Positions 43,897-50,381 of a stretch of 64,000 bases of DNA are shown here, in pieces (the first letter of the stretch is position 1; the number at the start of each line of letters is the position of its first letter). The translations under genes were made by a program, and so were the position numbers. Location of the stretch: positions 682,001-746,000 of the forward strand of contig NZ_JAQNDK010000003.1 of the NCBI RefSeq assembly GCF_028368935.1, in the 5' to 3' direction. Below the pieces are notes generated by a model. That model saw only the letters and a program-made list of their open reading frames with translations, ran no database searches and had not been told where the DNA came from. The stretch is from Sorangium aterium (GTDB lineage: Bacteria; Myxococcota_A; Polyangia; Polyangiales; Polyangiaceae).

Positions 43897-44553
43897 ATGC
43901 GCAACACCGGAAAAATCGTCCGCTGGCTGGACGACAAGGGCTTTGGCTTTATCGCGCCGGCCGACGGCGGCCCCGAGGCCTTTGTGCACATCAAGTCGCT
44001 GCCGCGCGGCCAGCGCCCCGCGGTGGGCGCCACGGTCCGCTATCGTGCGGCTCGCGACGCGCAGGGCCGCGTCCGCGCCGAGGACGTCGAATTGGCCGGC
44101 GCCAGCGCCAGCCTGGGCCCGGCGAGCCGCGCCCTGCTGGTGGCGCTGCCCTTCCTCGCGCTGGTGACAGCGCTGGCCGCCCTGGGGCGCGTGCCGCGTG
44201 TGCTGCCCTGGCTCTACCTCGGCGCCAGCCTGGTGACGCTGCTGGTCTATTACAAGGACAAGCGCGCCGCCGCGCGCGGCGCCTGGCGCACGCCGGAGCA
44301 GACCCTGCACCTGCTGGCGCTGGTCGGCGGTTGGCCAGGCGCGCTGTATGCGCAGCAGTTGCTGCGCCACAAATCCAGCAAGCGCTCCTTCCGCGTCGTG
44401 TTCTGGCTGACGCTGGCGCTGAACGTCGCCGGCCTCGGCTACCTGGCCTCCGACCATGGCGCCGGCGCCCGTGCGGGGATCGACCGGGTCACGGCACCGC
44501 TGGCCGCCGACCGGGATGCCCTGCCCCTCAATGACTCCCGGAGACTCCCATGA
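43897..44553 (+). CDS. Cold-shock domain / DUF1294 membrane protein
   Basis: A 218-residue two-part protein. Residues 1-70 are a cold-shock OB fold (GKIVRWLDDKGFGFI, AFVHIKSL), with RNP-1 DKGFGFI and RNP-2 AFVHI intact. Residues 80-185 are a DUF1294 membrane region with three or four hydrophobic segments and the family's YYKDKRAAARGAWRTPE and GGWPGALYAQQLLRHKSSKRSFR. The fusion is common in gamma- and beta-proteobacteria. Codons are CTG-rich, unlike the CTC-rich neighbours, which suggests transfer from such a donor. Its stop overlaps the start of a truncated gene, the probable next member of the donor operon. Confidence 0.88.
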   Translation: MRNTGKIVRWLDDKGFGFIAPADGGPEAFVHIKSLPRGQRPAVGATVRYRAARDAQGRVRAEDVELAGASASLGPASRALLVALPFLALVTALAALGRVPRVLPWLYLGASLVTLLVYYKDKRAAARGAWRTPEQTLHLLALVGGWPGALYAQQLLRHKSSKRSFRVVFWLTLALNVAGLGYLASDHGAGARAGIDRVTAPLAADRDALPLNDSRRLP

Positions 44554-44624
44554 GCGCTACCCCCATCCGCTTTGACGTCGTCTCGCGGTGGACATCCGGC
44601 CCCCGTTTCCTGCACACCCCTTGA
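44550..44624 (+). pseudogene. Truncated start of a lost downstream gene
   Basis: ATG 44550 overlaps the preceding stop (ATGA), the mark of an operon partner. It reads MSATPIRFDVV, then runs into a piece of the 43-bp repeat (CGTCTCGCGGTGGAC, 44579-44593) and ends after 24 codons. The original gene was evidently cut off at the right-hand junction of the transferred segment. Confidence 0.5.
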
Positions 44625-44748
44625 GTACGTCCGCGCTGCTCGGGTTTCACCGAGCATCGTCCACGGCGGCACGCCGGGAGCCATGCTTGACGTCCGCCGC
44701 TCTCCTCCCAATGGACGTGCTGCCCAGCGCTCCCTCAAGGAGGTCCTG

Positions 44749-45714
44749 TTGAGCTCCACATTCGCGGAGGACGCGTACCCTTCACCCGATGAGCGCGCTC
44801 GATTGCGCGAGAGCCTCACACGATCGCTGCCCGAGATCCCTCCCGTCTACCTTTACGACGATCTCGGGAGCGAGCTGTTCGAGCAGATCACCCACCTCGG
44901 GGTCTACTACCCGACGCGCACGGAGATCGGCATCCTCGAGCAGCGCGCCGGAGACATTCTGCGCGCCGTCCGGCCGCGGCGCCTCGTCGAGCTGGGCAGC
45001 GGCGCGGGCCGCAAGATCCGCATCCTGCTCGACGCCTGGCGGTGGGTGGGCGGCGGCGAGACGTGCACGATGCTGGACGTGAACGGGCTCTTCCTGGAGA
45101 CGTCGATCAGCCGCCTCCGCACCGACTACCCGGAGTACACGTTCCGCGGCGTGATCGGTGATTTCACCACCGACCTGCCGCGGCTCGGCCGGGGCGGGGG
45201 GCGCCTCGTGCTCTTCCTCGCGGGCACCATCGGCAACCTCTACCCCGACGAGCGGCGCGCCTTCTTCCGCGAGGTCGCGCGCGTCATGGAGCCGTCGGAC
45301 GCGCTCCTCGTCGGCGCCGATCTGGTCAAGGACACGGCCCGGCTGGAGGCCGCGTACGACGATCCGGAGGGCGTGACGGCGGCCTTCAACCGCAACGCGC
45401 TCCGCGTGATCAACCGGCGCTTCGGGGCGAATTTCGCGCCCGACGCGTTCGCGCACCGCGCCTTCTACGACGCGGCGCGGGCGTGGATCGAGATGCGCCT
45501 CGTGGCCTCGCGGCGGATGCGCGTGCAGATCCCGGCGCTCGATCTGCGGCTCGATCTCGAGCGCGGCGCCGAGATCCGCACCGAGGTGAGCTGCAAGTTC
45601 ACGCGCGACTCGCTCCAGGCCTCGGCCCGGGCCGGAGGGCTCGTTGTGTCTTCGTGGCACACCGATCCCGACCAGCTCTTCGCGCTGGCCCTGCTCCGGC
45701 GGAGCGACGCGTGA
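44749..45714 (+). CDS. egtD: Histidine N-alpha-trimethyltransferase of ergothioneine synthesis
   Basis: A 321-residue SAM-dependent enzyme that would convert L-histidine to hercynine. The family hallmarks are VYLYDDLGSELFEQIT, YYPTRTE, LVELGSGAGRKIRILL (SAM motif I), LVLFLAGTIGNLYPDE and FNRNALRVINRRFGANF, near the histidine-binding Asn/Tyr residues. TTG 44749 is chosen because AAGGAGG (44737-44743) precedes it by five bases and it gives the usual length; ATG 44683 would add 22 residues with no family similarity. The stop overlaps the GTG start of egtB, so the two are translationally coupled. Confidence 0.92.
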   Translation: MSSTFAEDAYPSPDERARLRESLTRSLPEIPPVYLYDDLGSELFEQITHLGVYYPTRTEIGILEQRAGDILRAVRPRRLVELGSGAGRKIRILLDAWRWVGGGETCTMLDVNGLFLETSISRLRTDYPEYTFRGVIGDFTTDLPRLGRGGGRLVLFLAGTIGNLYPDERRAFFREVARVMEPSDALLVGADLVKDTARLEAAYDDPEGVTAAFNRNALRVINRRFGANFAPDAFAHRAFYDAARAWIEMRLVASRRMRVQIPALDLRLDLERGAEIRTEVSCKFTRDSLQASARAGGLVVSSWHTDPDQLFALALLRRSDA

Positions 45715-47000
45715 CGGAGGCCTCGTTCGAGGCGCTCCTCGCCGCCGCGTGGCGCCGCAGCGACGATCTGTTCGCGCTCATCCCGGAGGCGTCGATGGGG
45801 CGTCGGCCCATCGCGCAGCGACACCCCTTCTCGTTCTACATGGGGCACCTCCCGGCCTTCGCGTGGAACCAGATCGGCCGAGGCGTCCTCGGGCTCGGGC
45901 CCATGCGGAGCGATTTCGACGTGCTGTTCGAGCGCGGCATCGATCCGGCCGGCGAGGACGGCGCCCGCGCCGCGTCGAGGGACGCGTGGCCGGCGATCGC
46001 CGAGGTGATCGCGTACCGCGACGAGGTCCGCCGCGCCGTGCGGGCGCGCATCCCCGACGTGCTGGCGCGCGCCGAGGACGTGCTCGGCGCGCGGGGGCGG
46101 ATCCTCCAGCTCGTGATCGAGCACGAGCGGATGCACCACGAGACGCTGATGTACATGCTCCAGGAGCACGGCGCCGCGCGGCGCCCCGACGGCGCGCCCG
46201 CGTTCGTGGGCGGCGGGGGGCGCGCGGCCGAGCCCCGGCGCGTCCCGGCGGGCCGCGTCGTGATCGGCGCGGACTTCGAGGCGATCCCGTTCGGCTGGGA
46301 CAACGAGTTCGGGCGTGCGGAGATCGATGTCCCGGGCTTCACCATCGACTCGTTGCCGGTGCGGAACGGCGATTACCTGGCCTTCCTCGAGGCGATGGAA
46401 GACGGCGCGCGGGCCGCGCTCACGCCCCGTACGTTCGTGCGCCGCGGAGGTGGGCTGGCGGTGAAGACGATCTTCGGGCCGGTCTCCTTCGAGGTCGCGT
46501 CGGGCTGGCCGGCGCAGGTCTCGGGCGAGCAGGCGCGCGCCTATGCAGTCTGGCGCGGTGGGCGCCTGGCGACCGAGGCCGAGCTGCGCCGCGCCGCGTT
46601 CGGCGAGCCGAGCGGCGGTGTGCGCGCGCGTCCGTGGGGGCACGCGCCGGGCGAGCCGCGTCATGGCCAGTTCGGCTTTCGCGGATGGTCGCCGGTGCCG
46701 ACGGGCAGCCACCCGGACGGCGCCAGCGCGTTCGGCGTCGAGGAGCTGGTGGGCAATGGCTGGGAGTGGACGTCCACGCCCTTCGCGCCCTTGCCCGGCT
46801 TCGTCGCGTACGCCCGCACGTACCCCGGGTACTCGGCGGATTTCTTCGACGGGGAGCACGACGTCGTCTTCGGCGCCTCGTGGGCGACCGACGAGGGGTT
46901 CCTCCGGCCGAGCTTCCGCAACTGGTATCGCCGGGACTATCCCTATGTCTTTTCGAGCTTCCGGGTCGTGCGCGAGGAGCCACGCTCTCGGCGGCGATGA
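45711..47000 (+). CDS. egtB: Hercynine sulfoxide synthase of ergothioneine synthesis
   Basis: A 429-residue non-heme iron enzyme. The N-terminal DinB-like bundle holds the three-His iron site: the first His in FYMGHLPAFAWNQ and two in EHERMHHETL (about 134-142). The C-terminal FGE-sulfatase-like fold has PFGWDNEFG, LATEAELRRAA, NGWEWTSTPFAPLPGF and RNWYRRDYPYVF. It would couple hercynine to cysteine or gamma-glutamylcysteine using O2. No egtA or egtC is near, so direct use of cysteine is possible, but the subtype cannot be told by eye. GTG 45711 overlaps the egtD stop, and its own stop overlaps the ABC ATPase start. Confidence 0.92.
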   Translation: MTEASFEALLAAAWRRSDDLFALIPEASMGRRPIAQRHPFSFYMGHLPAFAWNQIGRGVLGLGPMRSDFDVLFERGIDPAGEDGARAASRDAWPAIAEVIAYRDEVRRAVRARIPDVLARAEDVLGARGRILQLVIEHERMHHETLMYMLQEHGAARRPDGAPAFVGGGGRAAEPRRVPAGRVVIGADFEAIPFGWDNEFGRAEIDVPGFTIDSLPVRNGDYLAFLEAMEDGARAALTPRTFVRRGGGLAVKTIFGPVSFEVASGWPAQVSGEQARAYAVWRGGRLATEAELRRAAFGEPSGGVRARPWGHAPGEPRHGQFGFRGWSPVPTGSHPDGASAFGVEELVGNGWEWTSTPFAPLPGFVAYARTYPGYSADFFDGEHDVVFGASWATDEGFLRPSFRNWYRRDYPYVFSSFRVVREEPRSRRR

Positions 47001-47791
47001 TCGAGCTCGATCGGGTGACCAAGCGCTACGATGGAATCGTCGCTGTCGACAGCGTCTCCCTGCGCGTCGAGCCGGGCGAGCTGGTGGTCCTGCTGGGCGG
47101 GTCGGGATCGGGGAAGACCACGACGCTGAAGATGACGAACCGGCTCATCGAGCCGAGCTCGGGTCGCATCCGCGTCGAGGGCGAGGACGTGACCACCGTG
47201 CCCCCGCACGCGCTCCGGCGCCGCATCGGCTACGTGTTCCAGCGGCTCGGGCTCTTCCCGCACCTGACGGTCGCCGAGAACGTGGGCATCACGCCGGCGC
47301 TCCTCGGCTGGGACGCGAGGCGCATCCGTGGTCGGGTGGACACGCTGCTGGAGCTGGTCGAGCTGGATCCAGCCGAGGTCCGCGATCGGCGGCCCGACGC
47401 GCTCTCCGGCGGCCAGGCGCAGCGCGTGGCCGTGGCGCGGGCGCTGGCGGCCGAGCCGGGCGTGCTGCTGCTCGACGAGCCGTTCGGCGCGCTCGATCCG
47501 ATCACGCGCGGGCGCCTCCAGCGATCGTTCGCGCGGGTGCGCCGGAGCCTGGGGTTCTCGGCGATCTTCGTCACGCACGACGTCGTCGAGGCGCTGCTCC
47601 TCGGCGATCGCGTGGGCGTCATGCGCGGCGGGCGCCTCCTGCAGCTCGCGCCCGGCCGCGAGCTGGTGCGCGCGCCGGCCGACGACTACGTGGCCGATCT
47701 GGTGCGCGGCCCGCTCGATCAGGCGCGCGCCGTCGAGTCGCTGATCGCGGGCGCGCCCGCGCGAACGATCGCTGGAGGCGACGCTTCGTGA
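46997..47791 (+). CDS. ABC transporter ATPase, betaine/ergothioneine (OpuCA/EgtV) type
   Basis: A 264-residue ATPase. Walker A GGSGSGKTT, Q-loop VFQRLGLFPHLTV, signature LSGGQAQRVAVARAL, Walker B VLLLDEPFGALD and H-loop FVTHD are all intact. The line KMTNRLIEPSSGRIRVEGEDV is typical of the glycine betaine/choline OpuCA subfamily, but the C-terminal CBS domains of OpuCA are absent. ATG overlaps the egtB stop and its stop overlaps the permease start, so the transporter belongs to the ergothioneine operon. In other bacteria the EgtUV system of this same family imports ergothioneine, which makes that substrate likely here. Confidence 0.9.
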   Translation: MIELDRVTKRYDGIVAVDSVSLRVEPGELVVLLGGSGSGKTTTLKMTNRLIEPSSGRIRVEGEDVTTVPPHALRRRIGYVFQRLGLFPHLTVAENVGITPALLGWDARRIRGRVDTLLELVELDPAEVRDRRPDALSGGQAQRVAVARALAAEPGVLLLDEPFGALDPITRGRLQRSFARVRRSLGFSAIFVTHDVVEALLLGDRVGVMRGGRLLQLAPGRELVRAPADDYVADLVRGPLDQARAVESLIAGAPARTIAGGDAS

Positions 47792-48645
47792 AGGAGCAGC
47801 TCGCCCTCCTCCCGCGCTACCTCGCCGCCCACCTCGGGCTCACGCTGGTCGCCCTGGCGCTGGGCGTGGCCGTGAGCGTCCCGCTGGGCGTGCTGGTCAC
47901 GCGATCGCGCCGCCTGGAGGGGCCGGTGCTGGGCGTTGCGAGCGTCGTCCAGACCATCCCGAGCCTGGCGCTCCTGGCCTTCATGGTGCCCGTGCTCGCG
48001 GCCCTGGGCGCGCGCAGCATCGGTTATCTGCCGGCGCTGATCGGCCTCTTCCTCTACAGCCTCTTGCCGGTCCTCAGGAACACGGCGGCCGGCCTCTCGG
48101 GCCTCGATCCGGCGGTGATCGAGGCCGCGCGCGGCGTGGGGATGACGCCCCGCGAGCAGCTCCGCCGCGTCGAGCTGCCGCTGGCGCTCCCCGTGATCGT
48201 GGCCGGCGTGCGCACGGCGGCGGTGCTGACGGTGGGCACCGCCACGCTCTCCACGCCGGTCGGGGCGCCGAGCCTTGGTGACTACATCTTCAGCGGGCTG
48301 CAGACGCGCAACTACACGGCCGTGCTGATCGGCTGTGTGGCCTCGGCCGGGCTCGCGCTGGTGCTGGACGGCCTGGTGCGTGGCCTGCTCGCCGGCGTCA
48401 CGCGCCGCAGCCGGCGCCTCGTGCTGCTGTGTCTCGGCGGCTTCGCCGGGCTCGCGGTCTTCGCGGCCACCCGGTCGTGCGCGCCCTCCTCGCGCGCGAT
48501 CAGGTGTCCATCACCGTCGGCGCCAAGACCTTCACCGAGCAGTACATCCTCGCCGGCATCGTCGCCGGGAGGATCGAGCGCGTCACCGGCGTGCCGGCGC
48601 GGACGCTGGGATCGCTCGGATCGACGGTGGTGTTCGACGCGCTGA
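47788..48645 (+). CDS. ABC transporter permease, betaine/ergothioneine type (frame leaves native sequence near 48470)
   Basis: The native part is about 228 residues with five or six membrane segments and the EAARGVGMTPREQLRRVELPLALPVI coupling loop typical of OpuCB/ProW permeases. GTG 47788 overlaps the ATPase stop. After LCLGGFAGLAVFAAT the frame runs into Ser/Pro-rich non-native sequence to 48645. The substrate-binding domain continues in the -1 frame. In EgtU and OpuCB/C-type fusions permease and binding domain are one chain, so a one-base loss near 48470-48500 (mutation or sequencing error) is the simplest reading. If real, the permease would be complete but detached from its binding domain. 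Confidence 0.82.
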   Translation: MKEQLALLPRYLAAHLGLTLVALALGVAVSVPLGVLVTRSRRLEGPVLGVASVVQTIPSLALLAFMVPVLAALGARSIGYLPALIGLFLYSLLPVLRNTAAGLSGLDPAVIEAARGVGMTPREQLRRVELPLALPVIVAGVRTAAVLTVGTATLSTPVGAPSLGDYIFSGLQTRNYTAVLIGCVASAGLALVLDGLVRGLLAGVTRRSRRLVLLCLGGFAGLAVFAATRSCAPSSRAIRCPSPSAPRPSPSSTSSPASSPGGSSASPACRRGRWDRSDRRWCSTR

Positions 48646-49307
48646 AGAACGGCGAGATCGACGTCTACGTCGACTACTCGGGCACCCTCTGGGCGAACGT
48701 CCTGAGACGGAGCACGGAGAGCGCGGACCGCGCGTCGGTACTGGCCACAGTGGAGAGGGAGCTGCTCGATCGGTACAACCTCCACGTGGCCGCCGCGCTC
48801 GGGTTCGAGAACACCTACGCGCTCGCCATGCGGCGGGCCGAGGCCGAGCGGCTGGGGATCCGGCGCATCAGCGATCTCGGGGCGCGCGCGCGATCGCTGC
48901 GGGTGGGGGGCGATTACGAGATCTTCCAGCGGCCGGAGTGGCGCGCCATCGAGCGCGTGTACGGCCTCGCGTTCCGCGAGGCGCGGAGCATGGATCCGTC
49001 GCTGCTCTACGAGGCGCTGCGGGCGGAGCAGGTGGACGTGATCACCGCCTTCTCGACCGACGGGCGGATCATCGTCGACGATCTGGTGCTGCTGGAGGAC
49101 GATCGCCGGGCCATCCCGCCGTACGACGCGCTCGTGCTGGTGAGCGATCGGCTCGCGCGCACCCGCCCGGAGGTGCTGGAGGCGCTGCGCGGGCTGTCGG
49201 GGACGATCGACGCGCAGAAGATGCGCCAGATGAACGTGGCCGTGGACCAGAAGAAGGGCTCGCCGGCCGCGGTGGCCGCCCGTTTCCTCGATGAATTGCG
49301 GCGCTGA
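48429..49307 (+). CDS. Substrate-binding domain of the betaine/ergothioneine-type transporter
   Basis: The recognisable domain runs from about 48490 (DQVSITVGAKTFTEQYILAGI) to 49307. It is the OpuAC/OpuCC type II periplasmic-binding fold, with LGSLGSTVVFDALKNGEIDVYVDYSGTL as a strong signature and VDVITAFSTDGRI later. GTG 48429 is only the first start codon in this frame; it would give an N-terminus without a signal peptide. The hydrophobic stretch just upstream (48420-48465) belongs to the permease frame. So the domain was probably the C-terminal half of a permease-binding-protein fusion, now one base out of phase. Confidence 0.78.
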   Translation: MSRRLRRARGLRGHPVVRALLARDQVSITVGAKTFTEQYILAGIVAGRIERVTGVPARTLGSLGSTVVFDALKNGEIDVYVDYSGTLWANVLRRSTESADRASVLATVERELLDRYNLHVAAALGFENTYALAMRRAEAERLGIRRISDLGARARSLRVGGDYEIFQRPEWRAIERVYGLAFREARSMDPSLLYEALRAEQVDVITAFSTDGRIIVDDLVLLEDDRRAIPPYDALVLVSDRLARTRPEVLEALRGLSGTIDAQKMRQMNVAVDQKKGSPAAVAARFLDELRR

Positions 49308-49342
49308 ATTCTTCTGCGCTGGGCCCCCCCGCGGGCCGGCCG

Positions 49343-49560
49343 TTGGGGCTCGCACGTTTCGCTCGCAGCAGCACCCGCCGGGCCCGCCGTGATGCCCGCG
49401 GCTTGCTCCGTCGAGCGTTCGGGCTCGACGCCCTCCGTTGCGCGTATTGCGCCGGCCGCCTGCGCCTCCTCGCCGCCATCACCGAGAAGGCGACCGCCAG
49501 GACGATCCTGGAACACCTCGGCCTGCCGGCCGAGCCGACCTCGCCGCGCTCCCGGATCCG
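49343..49560 (+). pseudogene. Remnant of an IS91-like transposase C-terminus
   Basis: The translation reads RGLLRRAFGLDALRCAYCAGRLRLLAAI and TEKATARTILEHLGLPAEP, matching the zinc-finger end of myxobacterial IS91-type transposases; the second Cys pair is degraded. Only about 70 residues survive. It differs from the remnant at 41.3-41.9 kb, so the two come from separate elements. No element ends or target duplications were found. Confidence 0.7.
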
Positions 49561-49742
49561 CGACCCGGACGACCCGGCCTCCCGGATGGACGGCGAAATT
49601 CCCTCTTCACTTCGGGAAGTCGGTGGGGCTCCCTGTCCGCCGGAGCGCGGACGCGTCGACGGCCCACCTTGAGACTCGGATCCCGCGCAAAGTTGCCGTT
49701 GCTGCGAACCTGACACCCTGACCGCCAAGACGAGCGTTCGGC

Positions 49743-50006
49743 ATGTTCCTCAAGATCCTCATCGTCCTTTTGCTTGCGCTGCCAACTCTGTTCTCCCTCT
49801 ATGTCTTTTCGATTGAAGGAACGAAAATGCTCAAACCGTTGGCGTTTACGTTCACGCTGACCTCTGCGCTCTACGTCCTTGTCGTCAGTCTCGTTCGCGT
49901 CCGTCGCCCTTCCACGCCGTACCTCGGTTTCTGGATCGTGTTGCCCATTTGCTCGGCGCTCATTCTCGCTTGCGTGGTGATGGCTCTCTCCGTCGTCGGT
50001 CATTGA
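49743..50006 (+). CDS. Small membrane protein of unknown function
   Basis: An 87-residue protein with three strongly hydrophobic segments (about 3-23, 33-51 and 62-83). No family recognised. The local composition is distinctly lower in GC and richer in TTG/TTT/ATT codons than the surroundings, so it is probably acquired with the adjoining transposase remnant or defence genes. The start ATG 49743 has no clear ribosome-binding site. It may be genuine because the membrane pattern would be unlikely by chance. Confidence 0.5.
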   Translation: MFLKILIVLLLALPTLFSLYVFSIEGTKMLKPLAFTFTLTSALYVLVVSLVRVRRPSTPYLGFWIVLPICSALILACVVMALSVVGH

Positions 50007-50064
50007 CGAGCGTGAACCCGCACGACGGGATGCCGGCGCCCCCGTTTGGACGAGCTCAATCTGG

Positions 50065-50295
50065 GTGGCGCGTACAGTAGAGTGGCAACCGTTCAAGGAG
50101 CCCGATTGGAGCTCCGCCTGGAGCCAGCTCTCGCGCTCTGCCAACAGGAAGAATGGGGCCGAGCACAAGGTCAGGGTCGGCGGAGATGAATACGCGTATC
50201 CTTACTTCGATCTGAATCTCTCCACGCTCGGGGACGAGGGGGCCATCAAGGAGAAGCTGCTCCTCCCGCTCGACAGGTGGCGGCTGGGGGTGTGA
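50065..50295 (+). CDS. Small hypothetical protein or gene fragment
   Basis: A 76-residue hydrophilic frame from GTG 50065, with EWQPFKEPDW and YAYPYFDLNLSTLGDEGAIKEKLLLPL. It has protein-like amino-acid use for this GC content and no better overlapping frame, but no good ribosome-binding site and no recognised family. It may be the tail of a degraded gene. It precedes the McrB-like gene by 86 bp. Confidence 0.35.
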   Translation: MARTVEWQPFKEPDWSSAWSQLSRSANRKNGAEHKVRVGGDEYAYPYFDLNLSTLGDEGAIKEKLLLPLDRWRLGV

Positions 50296-50381
50296 TCGAT
50301 CTCGGCAGGCGCCAGCGTCTCGGACACGTCCGGGATCTTGCGTGACCTTTCCACGGTCCGCTACCATCGCAGCGCATCGCC

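Noticed and set aside
44683..45714. egtD starting at ATG 44683
   Set aside because: No good ribosome-binding site; TTG 44749 has AAGGAGG at the right distance and gives the usual protein length.
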